NCBI GenBank assembly: GCA_026873275.1
Contig: JANTUC010000020.1
Span: 62,001 to 126,000 of the forward strand
Direction of reading: 5' to 3'
Origin: Pseudopithomyces maydicus
Lineage: Eukaryota; Ascomycota; Dothideomycetes; Pleosporales; Didymosphaeriaceae
Length of the DNA stretch: 64,000 nt
The notes beneath the pieces are model-generated. The model was not told the DNA's origin. It was given only the letters and a program-made list of their open reading frames with translations, and ran no database searches. Positions 36,274 to 48,091 of the stretch are shown piece by piece. Position 1 is the first letter of the stretch; each line of letters opens with the position of its first letter. Position numbers and translations under genes: made by a program.

Positions 36274-37781
36274 ATGAAGCTTGGTGGCATGGTCAGCCCT
36301 CGCAAACGCCGTCTTGTACGCGATGAGTCTGATACCGATTCGGACGCCGAAGTTGTTGTATCCTGGGAAAAACGACGCCGCATCATCTGTGCAGAAGATG
36401 ATGACGACGCGCAATTCTCGACAGTAGGATCTTCTGCACCCAATAAGACAGATGCAGCTCTTCTACAGTCCCTAAACGCCAGCCAAAGATCGTCTCCATC
36501 CCTACTCCCGACTTTGCCTTCCGAAATCCTCTTGACTATTCTCGAACATGTCCCCGCCGCCTATGTACTTGACCTACGGCTTGTAAACAGTAGTTTTCGC
36601 ACTGCAGTAGACACGCGCGTCTTCTATCGTCATATACAACAAGTGGAATTGGTTGGCTATCTCGGCCCTTTCAACTACAATGATTCGATGATGGAGATGG
36701 GCCCCGATGTTTACTGGAGATTTGCACTCGTACGAGCGAATTTTGCAGGGCTAGATGGGTGGGAACCAGGACAAGCGCGCTGGGAACCCAAAAGAGCCAA
36801 ATTTCGTCCTACAAATGACTGGATTGACACGCTACATGGCATCGGCGGTGAGATACAATCCGCCAACGGTTGGTGGAAATATGTATTAGGTCGTCTGGAT
36901 CTAGAATTTCCGCCAGAAGTATACAGCCAACTTCGGTGGTGCGTCAAAGCCGGCGGCGTGGCTCTCGACATTGGCATACCGGATGGACTTGGGAAGGACA
37001 CTGGCATCAAAATGCTGGGTGACGACAAGGGTGTTGTGTTTCAAGTCACTGACTGGAAAGCCTTGCTCTGGAATCTTTTCAGCGAAGAAAAGGCCCTCAA
37101 TGTCCTTCTAGAAGAGGTATGCTTTGCTCCAGAAGAGCAATCAACAGGCTTGCACCCACCTACCCCCAACTAACTCCCCACTCAGACAAAAGACGCAACA
37201 CACTACACCTACGGCCACCTCTCAGATTGCCTCCGCTCCATGCGCCGCAAGCGCTTCGTCAAAGCCCTCGACCGCAACTCACAAGTAGACCGCAGCCTCA
37301 TCTGGAAAATCAACAACCTCCCCCTCTCTTCGGCAAACCCAACTTCCACAACATACAAGGGGAATACCGGGACGTCTATCTCGCCGAAGAAGACGCCATC
37401 TCTACCATCACGATTCTCCGCCGCGAAGCCGCCATGACCCCCTCCCAGCAGGACGCACTCCACCGCCTACACAGCGACTACGTCACAATGCGCGTCGAGC
37501 ACGAAAACATCGACGCTGCGTTGAAGGAGTGGCAAGAGCGCGCGCTCGGGCTACCCTTCTTTTCGCTTCCGCGTCTGGAGGAGCTCGCGCATCACGAATT
37601 TGAAGATGGGCAGGTGAATCCATTGATGTGGCCGGAGGAGAAACTGCGGGAGGTGCAGGAGAAGGTGGGGCAGTGGAAGGGGCAGAGGGAGGTGATGAGG
37701 CAGATGATGGGGTTGTTGGATACGACGAATGCGGTGGCGGAGCTGAATGAGGGAGATTTTATTGATGATAGTGAGTTTTGA
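36274..37781 (+). CDS. F-box protein
   Basis: Putative substrate receptor of an SCF ubiquitin ligase. Exons 36274-37116 and 37186-37781 with a 69-bp intron. Start ATG 36274 (MKLGGMVSPRKRR). The N-terminal about 70 residues are polar with a basic nuclear-localisation-like KRR cluster and an acidic run; the F-box follows (LLPTLPSEILLTILEHVPAA...LVNSSFRTAVDTRVFY), about residues 70-120. The rest (TDWKALLWNLFSEEKALN, YLAEEDAISTITILRREAA) resembles uncharacterised fungal F-box proteins. One base is missing in the C5 run at 37320-37324; adding it gives 479 residues. The substrate is unknown. Confidence 0.8.
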
Positions 37782-39283
37782 GGGCCGTGAAATGTGAGTC
37801 AGATGTAGTATGTTCGGCACGTTGTAAGGAGTTGTTGAGAACGGGTTGTTGTAGATTCACGCGATATGGTCTTGTACGCAGCTTGAGCCCCAAAGGGTTC
37901 AGAAGTTGCGCTTTAGCTAGGCTTACTGGTTGACGTCGTTGGGCCACTGACGTACTGCTACCTGCCATTCACGCTGGAGCGAAGGTCTTCACGTCTACCA
38001 AGTACCCTGCTTTGCATATGCATGCAGCATTGCTTTCGCTCCATCCAGCCTGTATGATTGCATAACTACGGTGCACGAGTTGACGATATGCGCGATCCAA
38101 TACATATATATTGAGGCTGGCAGCGAGGCTGGCAACGAGGCTGAGTCAAATGAGGATATAGTCGGGCTAATATGCCGTTGATGTCCGATGAACCTGGTCT
38201 TGCCGGGGTCAGTATGCACGTGCAATATGGGAGTACCGTTTGGGCGGGATGTATGGGCAATATTTGGAGTAGGCAAACTTGGTGAGGCTGAATAAGGCAA
38301 ATGATGGCCTGGCTCGATGTCTTGTGAGCCAGTGAGCTGGTACGTTTTGGAGCGGAGGGTTATCTCGTCCGGGGAAAGATTCATCACCCCCCTTTTTTTT
38401 GCGTTGTGATCGATCTTTCGTCGATAAAGTCATAAAAAACCGAGTAGATTATATCGACGGTAGCTATGGTGACCCTTCTCTCTTTATGTGACCAAAATAA
38501 GCGATAGCTAAGTATAATGAACAATTCGCACTAGCACATATCCCGTTATCGAAGTGTATCTTGTGATGCTTGCAGTGGCACAGTTCGACAATGCCAAGCG
38601 ATCCCAGCATTACCAGCCTGTGGGAACCTCCCATTAGCCCCCAAACAACCCACTCAAAGCTTGATCGTAGAACATGGACGATTGAATAGTTCAGCTAGCT
38701 AGATATCGGTGAGACTGAAAAGCTTGACCAATGCCCATTTTATTGTTCTTTAGCACTGTGCATATGATCGTTTATCCAAAGTGTTCTTGGCTGTTACCAA
38801 GACTTGCATGTTTGGGTCTTATTGCCGGGGCGCAATGTGAGGCTTAGTAACTGCACCTGTAATCACCCGTTAATACCTGAACGGGGGGCATGTTCAGTCT
38901 CATGGCGTGGTTTCTCTATAGATACAGAAATTCAAGAACACCTTTGATCAAGATGGAAGAAGTATGTTAGAGTGTTAAGATCTGTATTGTTTCATGATCG
39001 GATGGCCCCATAAATAGTCTGACATGCATGAATACTGCAGATAGTGGGTGGGTCATGATGATAATCATTGGATGGACGTGTAGCGAACACGAGAGAAACA
39101 AAAAATGGCCTACATACGTTGGGTACAGCCCCAGCAGCATGCGCGATCATATTTTTGAACGCTGGATCCACTGTTTTAAAAGCGCTACATTGCGTCAATC
39201 TAGTATCCAACTATTATTCGAATATCGACAGATCAGACTCGCTGCAGTTGCTGGTAATCGTACACTTAAACGACCTATGTCGC
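37782..39283. other. Intergenic
   Basis: About 1.5 kb of spacer with AT-rich parts and a T8 tract near 38390. GGCTGGCA(A/G)CGA is repeated near 38115-38140. No gene supported. Confidence 0.5.
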
Positions 39284-41465
39284 ATGGCAACAACCTTTGA
39301 GGGTAATCAATTCAGCAAAAAGAGTCCAATGGCAAAAGGAATCTTTCTCAGTATCAAAGAATCAGTTGCTGTTATGGAGCGTCGGAACGGAGCCTTTTTT
39401 GTGTCGATGTGGCGCGAAGCCTACAGAGATCTTTGTCTCGTCTCGTGGACGCGAGTTTTCTTCTGCTACCTACCTATATTATTATGGATAGCATCTCTCG
39501 TTGTACTCTTGGTTGTTTTAATATGTATTAAATCATTTATCGGGCCTTCCGACAGCGCGTGTACGCCGGACGGGCTTTTCAGCCTCAACCCGGATCACTA
39601 CAGTTACTGGACTTCGTCAGGGTTTTTCCAAATGACCCTTGTATTTGGTGAGATGGTAAGTATCCTATTCGAGATTTGGATAATTCTTTGATAATTCAGA
39701 TTGGAAACGCTGACATTGCAACGTGTGCAGTCCTTTGGTGTGGCAAAATTCATCGATGTTGCTTGGGATGTTGTAAGTGACACTGAGATACGTAGCCCGA
39801 GATAACACAGACCTTTATGTCTCAACCAGCTTTAAACCTACAGGCTATATATCCCTTTTGAAATCCACAAATATTCATTGACTGTAAGTAGGTTTTTGGT
39901 CGAATTGGTCAAGCTCTTCTTGCGTTGTACAGTTGGCACGTCTTCAGTATCTATACAACTGTGTCTATGGAAACGTTTCCAATCACCTACGAACTCTACC
40001 AGACCGTGTTTCTGGAGACCAGTCCCTCGTTTCGATCAACTATCAGCTTGATTAGAAATTCTATGTCACGCAAGATCTTGCAATCCAAAACAACGATGGT
40101 TTTCATGATTGCCACTATGATGTATATTCTGGCTTTTCCCACGCTGGCCGGCGCAATGACAGGTTATACCAGCGTAGTTGCAGCATACATTCCTGACGTT
40201 AATGACGCTAACATGATTCGATTTGACAGTTTCGATGCTGTAATTTATGTTGTGCACGACGGAAAAAGAATCAAAGTAGAGAACGAACAGGTTATTACAG
40301 TGGCACGTCAGCAGACAAACAATTCGGTCTCATCAAATGTGCGTGATCGCCCCCTGAAATCGATACGAAATATACTCAAACGCTTTAGGATCCCATTATC
40401 TCAGAACGAACGTTCGCATCAAAATGCGGAGACTTACACTACTCAGCATACAGCCCAAATGCTCTGGACTTGTATGAAGATACTTATAATAGCCAAGGTC
40501 GACTTCAGTGTTCCATGCAGACTGCTGTCTCGGAATGTGAGTGATCTCTACACATACGCGTCACACTATCTGCTTTGCTTTTAGTGAGCTAGTCGAACTA
40601 ACGCGGAGAAGATATCTCTTCTTATGGACAGAGTTTAATACTGAATAAAACTTCGTATTTTCAGGATTTTAACCTGACCAGCCCTACACTGAATATCTCG
40701 GTTGCGTACTTCCTCGATGAAACATTGTATGGCTCGGCAGATCGATCCGCGCCTATCGACTCTGATCGCATGCTGTGGGGGTGGGATAATGAGATATACG
40801 ACAAGCAATACTTGACCAAGTACGGAACTTGCCAAGCCGGTGGCGTATGAATCTTTCTCTTGCAACTTGCACAGCCTTATCTAACAATTCAACAGAGCTA
40901 CCAGTGGGGATTTTCATTCATACAGCTCTTCTGCATGAACATAGTTCTCCTCATTTGGACGTTTGGGATACTCGCCATCTGGTGCCAAGCACGATACGTC
41001 TTGGGCAAGCGTGCTCAAAACATCATTTCGGGCCCTCGGAAGGCCATTCTAGAACTTTCAGCAGCCATGAGAGAGGAAATGAACTTGGAAGACACGGAAT
41101 TGCATCTTCTCGAAGAGGTGCAGATCAAACAATACATCACGGAAGTACAAGGCGGACGCATCTCGTATGATAATTTGAGCATCATCGAAGAGCAGCCAAT
41201 AAGTACAGTATTGCGACAGTGGATCGTGCATGAGAAATGGTGGATTTTCACAACTGCAGCGTCTTTGCTTATCACAACAACAGTCTGGCTCGCCCCTTAC
41301 GGGAATTTCGTATCTATATGGATGTCTGGCTTGTCATGTGGCCTGATAGTTGCTCTTTGTATTGGGTCCTCAACATCGAGTAGGGTTTTCTTTGTCGTTC
41401 TGTTTCTAACCATGTCGTCAATTTCCGTTCTTGTTGTTCTTTTGGATCTCCATCCATGGTCATAG
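39284..41465 (+). CDS. Polytopic membrane protein, uncharacterised fungal family
   Basis: Five exons: 39284-39655, 39731-39772 (42 nt), 39892-40536, 40665-40844, 40896-41465; introns of 75, 119, 128 and 51 bp. All junctions are GT-AG and the sum (603 codons) closes exactly, so the model is solid. Membrane segments: FFCYLPILLWIASLVVLLVVLICI, a second near TTMVFMIATMMYILAFPTLAG, a third at QWGFSFIQLFCMNIVLLIWTFG, and two or three more at the C-terminus. A long loop after AMTGYTSVVAAYIPD and a cytosolic helix rich in Glu (AAMREEMNLEDTELHLLEEVQ) follow the pattern of a large uncharacterised family common in plant-associated ascomycetes; the family link is from memory. Start could also be a Met about 16 codons downstream. 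Function unknown. Confidence 0.78.
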
Positions 41466-41915
41466 CATCGATTGCATAACAGCGCGGCAGCTTTAAAAAC
41501 TTGATACCCTACTAAATTCATATAAGTATCGCATTACACGGATTCTTTATCAAAACCACCAGCATTTAGAGTACGTACTGTATATAAAGAACACGACCAT
41601 ATAGAACCTTTCCGTCTAACATGAATAACCTACACATATCAGCAAGTCAAAAATCAACATCACTATAGGAATACTTCTGAATCGCACTGCTAGCTACTAT
41701 AATTTTTTTCACTTTTCATCTCAGCAACCGTGAATGGCAGCCGTATAAAGCATCGTTGATGTACCTACTTCAAGCGTCCAGTTTTCGCCAGACGTACGTC
41801 GGCACCTTGAACCAGATCCATCTCCAGCAGGCAGACAAGTACCAGCGGATGAAAATACATGTACTATTATGAATTTGCACCTAGTCAGCTCCACCACATC
41901 CAGCTACTGCTCTTT

Positions 41916-41947
<32 letters not shown>

Positions 41948-42605
41948 AAACAACAGCACGCTGTTATAAAAGTTAGCACGCCAGCCACTTTTTATATTGT
42001 CACAAGAGGGGATGACAGCGTTTTTTCTATCTATTTTCATCCAGTCAGCCTATGCTTAGCTCCTACCTTTTCAAACAAACAAAACACACACATAAAAGTT
42101 AGCCCGCGCACTTGACCACCTCTCCACAGACGTACACTGCCTCCTACGGCTACTCCTAAACCTAGACCTCGTATACCTGACTACCGTCCTACCCCCTCGG
42201 AAGCACAGCTTTGTAGTGTAATTACTTATATTAGTGTGTATCTCTTTTCTTCTTTTCTCTTTCCCTCGTTCCCCTCCTCCACCTCCCCTACTGTCCTAAC
42301 CACAGTCAACGACTTCATTGCCACTTTCATGGGTGGATGGATGGATGGATGGATGGATATATATACATGTATTATACATATGGCGTCGTTCTGATCCCTC
42401 TATCTATATGAAATGGTATGGGGAATCGTGCGATGCATGCATGCTGCAATGAACCAGTCAGTCCGCCACTTCTCCTACCCTCGCTCCTTCCCTCCCTCGC
42501 TCTTTCCCACCTTCCCTCCCTCGCTCTTTCCCACCTTCCCTCCTCTTTCCCCTCCCTCCCCCCTTCCCCCTTCCCCTCTCACCCCTCTCACCCCTCTCAC
42601 CCCTC
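41466..42605. other. Intergenic with repeats
   Basis: Convergent 3' space. It contains two head-to-tail copies of the dispersed repeat, one with an about 30-nt poly-A tail, a (GGAT)n run near 42333-42360, and C/T-rich minisatellites (CCCTCCCTCGCTCTTTCCCACCTT units at 42489-42540; CTCACCCCT units at 42577-42612). No gene seen. Confidence 0.6.
41850..42110 (+). repeat. Dispersed A-tailed repeat, tandem copies E and A
   Basis: Copy E ends CTAGTCAGCT...CAGCTACTGCTCTTTCAAAA and runs into about 30 A's (41916-41946). Copy A (about 41978-42080) has CCACTTTTTATATTGTCACAA, GACAGCG, CCAGTCAGC and ends TTTTCAAACAAACAAAAC. Both are followed by ATAAAAGTTAGC(A/C)CGC (about 41966 and 42091), implying a tandem unit of about 125 bp. 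The A tails suggest retroposition. Confidence 0.55.
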
Positions 42606-44698
42606 TCACCCCTCAAACACCCCGTGCTGCAACTCGACCCCAAAATCCTTCGCCATAACCCTCATCCTCGCCTCAATATCCTCCTCCATGCCACCCCCAA
42701 CGCCCACCATCTGCCTCACCCTACTCCACGCAAACACGGCATCGCTCACCAGCAGCGTGATCCGAAACCTCAAATGCAGCAGCCAATTGCGCCAGCGCTG
42801 ACCGGTCGTCAAGTCGGCGCTCTCGGCCAGCGCGCGACTCGCCCACAACCCCGTGATCTTGATGCGGTTCACGGGGGACCCCAGGAACTGGTTGTTGCCC
42901 TGCACGATGCGCAGGTTGCGGCCGATGAAGATGAGTTCGCGCGGCCACTTGTTCTCGTCGCCGAGGATGGCGCGGATCGCGTCGCGGCCTTTGGCTTGCA
43001 TTGCGAAGGCGCGCTCGGCTTGGTCTTTGCCCTGGGCGCCTTTGCGCAGCTCGGCGAGGGTGGACTGGTCGCCGCCGGTGTAGGGGCGCATCAGGGTTGC
43101 TGATGCGAAGACGTCTGCGTTGGAGACGCCCCATGAGGATACGATGGCGCGGAGGGCGTCGTTGTCGAAGGCGAGGAGTGATTTCCAGAATAGCGCGTAC
43201 TGGTGGCGGAAGGACGGCGACATTTGGATGTACAGCCCGTGGTCGATGAGGACGACTTCGGGGGCGCCGGAGGGCAGCCGTCGGATGAAGATGTTGCCCG
43301 GGTGCGGGTCGCAGTGGACGGTGCCCCAGAGGAACATTTGCGCGGAGAAGAGGTCGACGATGGTGTTCATTGTGGTTTTGAGGCTGACGCCGAGGCCGCC
43401 TTTGGCGTCGGCGCCCTTCCAGGACTTGCGGTTGGGCTTGTGGAGGGGGTGCTTCGGGGCGTCTTCGGGGACGGACGTGTCGATGTTGGAATCGTTGTTG
43501 GCGGGCAGAGGGGGAGTGCAGAGCCGCCTGCGCCGGGACTCCCCTGGCGGAAGCCGCCCTGCCAGCTGTTCGTGATGCCCTCTTTGTCCCAGAGCCGCAC
43601 GCCCTCGATCCACTCGGCCGTCATGACGCGCTTGCTGCTCAGCTCGCGGTACACCTGCGGGATGTACACGCGGCCGTTGAGCCTCTTCTCGCCGGCGACC
43701 AGCGCACGCATCTTCTCCGCGTTATCCGCCTCGTTCTGAAAATCCGTCTCCAGCATCAGCCGCTCCGTGATATACGGCACAAGCGTGTAAATGGGAATCC
43801 CAAACCACCACGTATACGCCCTCGCCACCACCTTGAAAGCCCACAGATCCCACCCCACCTGCGCCGCAATCTCCCTCTTCTGTATCTTAATCGCGACCTC
43901 GCGCCCATCCGCCAGCCTCGCCCAATGCACCTGCGCGACACTCGCGCTCGCCCTCGCCGTCCTCTCCATGACCCCCTTCCCCTCCTCCCCCTCCTCCCCA
44001 ACCCCAAACACCTCCTCGACCTCAGCCCCAAAATCCTCCCTCACCACCCGCCGCACCTCCTCCCACCCATTCTGCGGCGCATCATCAAACATCTTGGCAA
44101 ACATCCTCTGAAACTCCGGCGGCAACACCGCACTCTGCATCGCAATCGCCTGCCCAATCTTCAAGTACAGCCCCCCATTGTGCCTCAACAAATCGAATAT
44201 CCGCGTCGCGTTCCGCGCGTGCACCTCCTCGATGGAGTCCGCCAGCGGCGGGTGCGCCCGGAAATTGATCTTGTAGTCCAGCCCGATGACGAGCCCCGTC
44301 TTGAACGTGCGCAGGCTGCGCGTCAGCGCAGACGCGTTGAACTGCGCGTCGAGGAGGTAAGCTGTGCCTGTTGCGAAGGAGAGGAAGGCGAGGCGGCGGA
44401 GCCATTTCCGTTGGGTGAGGGGCGGCTTGGAGGGGCGGGATTTGGGCTTGGGGAGGTCGGCGGGGTTGATGGGGCGGGCGGGGTGGAATTGGGCGCTGTG
44501 GAGGGAGCGGGAGCGGGTGGTGTTTGGATTTGGGAGCGTGGTACGGGGTTGTGTTTGTGTTCCTATCCGGGATGGCGATAGATGGGCGTGTAGTAGAGTG
44601 CTGCGTCCAGTGCTGCGTCCAGTGCTGCGTCTCAAGATGAGCCACGCAGCGGGGTGACCGTGTGCTCCGCTGGGGAGGAGCCGCAGGCCACGTATCAT
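42606..44698 (-). CDS. Mitochondrial ABC1/UbiB-type protein kinase-like protein
   Basis: Atypical kinase-like protein of the ABC1/ADCK/UbiB family; members act at the mitochondrial inner membrane in coenzyme Q and lipid homeostasis. Start ATG 44698 (MIRGLRLLPSG) gives an Arg/Ser-rich presequence with a GRST repeat, then a likely transmembrane stretch (LAFLSFATGTAYLLD). Then TRSLRTFKTGLVIGLDYKINF, resembling the Mcp2/Cqd subgroup; the KxGQ motif (GLYLKIGQAIAMQSAVLP); the Ala/Lys region REVAIKIQK; the Glu of TDFQNEADN; the catalytic-like HCDPHPGNIFIR; and the metal-binding IDHG. About 697 residues, single exon. One base is missing in the G5 run at 43510-43514, where coding CCCCC sits in a Pro/Asn-rich insert just before the catalytic part. 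The exact paralogue is not decided. Confidence 0.87.
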
Positions 44699-45238
44699 GA
44701 CTTGCACTGTGCGAGTTTTGGATTCAGCTCAAGGGCCCGGCGCGAGAAGGGCGCATTTCGTCTTTAATCATGACGTGAGGAGGATGGCGCGGGTGGCACT
44801 AACGGGGCGCCGTAGAAAGCGCCGGAAACGCCGATGGCGGAGGTTGGGTTCGTCCGGGTCCGATCGATCCCGTGGCGTGGAAACTCCGTGGGTGGGTCCT
44901 GGGTCCTGGGGACTGGGGACTGGAATATGTATGTATCGATATTATGCTTGGGCAAAGCGTGTGGGAATGATGAGGATGGTTCTTTCTGTTTGTTTTACGG
45001 ATTTTCTTCCCACGAGTGAGGCGCGTATTTCTTTACATATCATTCCCGGTTGGGCATCACCCTGAGCACAACTCCTCGTTGGATTTACCCAATCATCAGG
45101 TTTTAAAACTAAGTAAAATCAAGAGTAGAACTGTTTTGATGCAGCAGGCCACAATTCCCTTGACATCTTGGCATCCTACTATCCATCCCTCGCACATCTC
45201 GGCTTTTTAATTATCATCGCCGCCGTGACCCAAATCGC

Positions 45239-45740
45239 CGGTAATGTCCAATCACACAAGTGAAACACCCTACCAAATGGGGAATCGATATCTCTAGAAA
45301 CTAGATACAGTGTGTTTCTAGCGGGCGGACAAGTAATATCCAATCACACGCATTGAACATACATTTCACCAGGCAAAGAATCTGCTTTTCGAAAAATGAT
45401 GTGCAGTGTGCCCGTAGTAGTCTGGAAAGAATCATTTCATCATATGCGCGGAATATCCTGTTGGATGAACTGCTTCTCTTCAAGATCAGATGCAGCGTAT
45501 GTATTTCTAGTGGATGGAGGAGTGTTTTGAAGAAGCAGTAGCTGAGTATGAGCTGACTAGATTTAAATGCTTGGTAGAATACAACGCTGTCACCCCTCTT
45601 GTGATAATATAAAAAGTGGCGTTGCTAGTGGATAGGGAAAGAGTGCTCAATCACATGTATGAAACAGGTCACCAGACGGAGAACCGGCTTCTCCAGAAAT
45701 CCGCTAGAACCGGATTGCAGCGGGAAGAGATTCCGTAGCT
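45239..45740. repeat. Three diverged repeat units
   Basis: Units start near 45247, 45338 and 45646 with a shared order: (C)CAATCACA, TGAA-ACA, a CACCA/CTACCA block, GGAGAA-like, TCT-C-AGAAA. The third unit is separated from the second by the dispersed repeat copy. Found by eye. Confidence 0.35.
45520..45620 (-). repeat. Dispersed repeat, copy B (inverted)
   Basis: Its reverse complement contains CCACTTTTTATATTATCACA, AGAGGGGTGACAGCGTT, CTAGTCAGCT and AGCTACTGCTTCTTCAAAAC, matching copy A at about 41985-42080 closely. Confidence 0.6.
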
Positions 45741-46399
45741 TTGGTATTGCCGTGCCGTCACGATGTCTAAGCTGCGAGACTAGACATCGTTTTGAGATCC
45801 CTGGTGGAAAGCTTTGATGAAGAGCGCGTGCTTTGATACTTCCGCCTATCGCACAGCGAGTATACATGTATATAGATGTTTGATTGGATCCCGAAAAACT
45901 GTCGCTGGGTTGTTAGCCTGTGAACACCGAGACAGTGTGGGTTTCAGTTGGTGGGATTGCTTGAGGTTCGTGGAACGGTGATCTCGGCTGGTGAGATTAC
46001 GCGGGGTGTGTGGAACGAGGGGACGGTAACGTAGGAAGGAGGAGCAGATTGGGTAGTTTGCGGATCTTTATGAGGATCCTTTTTCCATCGATGATTAACA
46101 AGTATCGTTTTCGTGGATTACTGGGCTGGGTGGGGGCGGGGCTATTATGTTGTGGTACAGCCTCTGGTGCTTTCGTGTGCGGTACTAGCGGGAGAGGAAG
46201 AGATTATGAGGACGCTTTCTCTCGAGTTCTTGACGGTATCTTGTGTCGTTCAGTTCATTCAGTGTGTCCAGTGCGTTCAGCGTGTCCAGTGCGTTCAGTG
46301 GTCAGTGTCTGCGGAGCAATATTCCATCACCAAACGCACGCGCCAACACCTCCGTTCAGCCCAATGGCTCGAGCTCCTATCAAGTACCCCCAATCTGCT

Positions 46400-46406
46400 C
46401 TATAAA
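46400..46406 (+). promoter_or_regulatory. TATA box of first secreted-protein gene
   Basis: TATAAAG 83 bp before the ATG; the surrounding segment (CCAAACGCACGCGCCA...GCCCAATGGCTCG) is conserved before the paralogue. Confidence 0.5.
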
Positions 46407-46482
46407 GCTGCTCTTGATATCCCTAAGCACTTGTCTAGCAATCCATCACAAATATCTACTACTACTTGGACTTCTGTTCAAC

Positions 46483-47322
46483 ATGTTCACAAATTTACTA
46501 CGCACCTCTCTTCTCTTCACTCTCTCGCTCCTCACCCCTCTCTCTTCTGCAGACTTCGATCTCTACGTTGTCTACGGCGGTACGGATACTAATGGTATTT
46601 GGGTAGACATGGTCGCCGGATGGATGGTTTATGACATTGATGAACCCTCTTGCAGCGATATCGACGTCGATGACGTGATCAATCGCAGCGGCTGGCCAGA
46701 GATCAACATGGGGGATACTTCTACCGGCGGCGTGACATGCTGGCCTCCTCAGTCCTGTGGTATAAACAACATAACCAATGTAAGTCTACATTCGAGTTGT
46801 GGGAGAGTTTTCTTTTTGAAGCCGCAGAAGACGTCTGTTGTGCAGATTTATGACTATGTATACAGGATCCCTGGCCTGAGGTCACGAGCATACGAATGCA
46901 TTTTTCGATTTTGGCTAATTTGGAATTCAGTATGTTAATATTTTCTGAATAAACGATATGGACTACTTGAGTAAACTTTTGTTTACACCCAAGATTTCAA
47001 TCCGTGGACGTCTTTGGTAAGCGTGGAAAATCCACTAATAACATATACAGTGCTTTACAAAGACGCTGGCCATGTCGAAGGCGAAACATTGATGTGGCCA
47101 ATGTATAGTTACCAAGGGGGAAGATATGGCAATTGCTTCGTTTACGTCGGCCATACATTTGGTTGGTGTGGAATCCCTGAGGATATGTATTTGTTTGGAC
47201 ATCGCAAGTTCCGCTGTTTGGCAACTATAACGGCAGAGATGTTGAAAAAGGAGCGAAGGTCTCAAACAAGAAGCACTGGACAACGAGCGTTGCCTTTCTT
47301 TAATTGGACATGGCACACATAG
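46483..47322 (+). CDS. Small secreted six-Cys protein, paralogue 1
   Basis: Predicted secreted protein of 210 residues, function unknown; size and Cys pattern fit effector-like proteins. Exons 46483-46779, 46866-46929 (64 nt), 47051-47322; introns of 86 and 121 bp. Signal peptide MFTNLLRTSLLFTLSLLTPLSSA, mature protein from DFDLYVVYGG. Six Cys are shared with the neighbour paralogue: EPSCSDIDV, GVTCWPPQSCG, GNCFVY, GWCGIP and FRCLATI. Exons 1 and 2 have the same lengths (297, 64) and phases as in the paralogue, and intron 1 starts with the same GTAAGTCTACA. The shared C-terminal part is GHRKFRC..ITA, then ERRSQT. It has NIT-type N-glycosylation sequons. I do not recognise the family. Confidence 0.72.
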
Positions 47323-48091
47323 GTTCCGGTGGGCGTGGGGATGGATAGTTTCAAAATGATCAGGAATGGATAAGTGTTAATTGTGGTTTTGGCACAAGGA
47401 CTTGGATAGGGTCAGACATATTGGTAGGGAAACGACTTTAGTAGAGAAAAACGTGATGCTTGTTTATATTTAACTGCTCATAAGGAAGTGTTATAGCCTA
47501 TAATATTTATATCTAGCTTCGGGGTCAAACGCCATTTCAAGATTTCTAGTAAACAGCTTTAATAAATGGCAGGTGCGTTGATATTTTTACCTATAACATG
47601 GCAAGCATATACATATCGTATATTTAGATGCTTCAATTAGGTCCTAGGAGCGGGTACAGAAAAGCAACATAGGTTTCAGTTAATAAGATTGCTTGAGGCC
47701 TGTGGAACGACGATCTGCTAGAAAGATTACCTGGAGTGTGTGGAACTAGGGAACGGCAGCGTGAAACACATAGGGTAACTAAATAGCTTACAAGTTTTTT
47801 TACTTTTATGAGGACTTCCTTTTTACCGATGATTCCTAGGATCATCTTTGTGAATTTACGGGCTGATTGAGAGCGGGGTCATTGTCTTGTGATACAGCCT
47901 GCGGTGTTTGCAAGCGCCGTGGTATGCGCTCAGCGGTACCTGCTTAGGCAGTAACACCCTCCACCAAACGCACGCGCCATCACTCCGCCTAGCCCAATGG
48001 CTCGCGCTCATACCAAGTACCCCTCATCTGTCCTATATAAAGCTGCACTCCATTCTCCCAAGCACTCGTCCAGGAACCCATCACAAACATC
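47323..48091. other. Intergenic, promoter of second secreted-protein gene
   Basis: AT-rich first half. From about 47660 it is similar to 45935-46410: GTTTCAGTT..., GATTGCTTGAGG, TGTGGAACGA, GTGTGTGGAAC, then the CCAAACGCACGCGCCA segment. This is the duplicated promoter region. Confidence 0.55.
48034..48041 (+). promoter_or_regulatory. TATA box of second secreted-protein gene
   Basis: TATATAAA followed by GCTGCAC, 58 bp before the ATG; matches the TATA context of the first paralogue (TATAAAGCTGCTC). Confidence 0.55.

Larger units (their letters stand above)
44699..46482. other. Intergenic with decayed repeats
   Basis: Left part is the kinase promoter. From about 45100 the sequence is AT-richer, with three diverged repeat units (45239-45740) and a copy of the dispersed repeat. 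From about 45930 it is similar to the region upstream of the second secreted-protein gene (from about 47660). Confidence 0.5.

Noticed and set aside
41916..41946. Poly-A run as an assembly artefact or transcript end
   Set aside because: It sits at the end of a repeat copy whose other copies also end A-rich, so a retroposon tail is more likely; exact length is uncertain.
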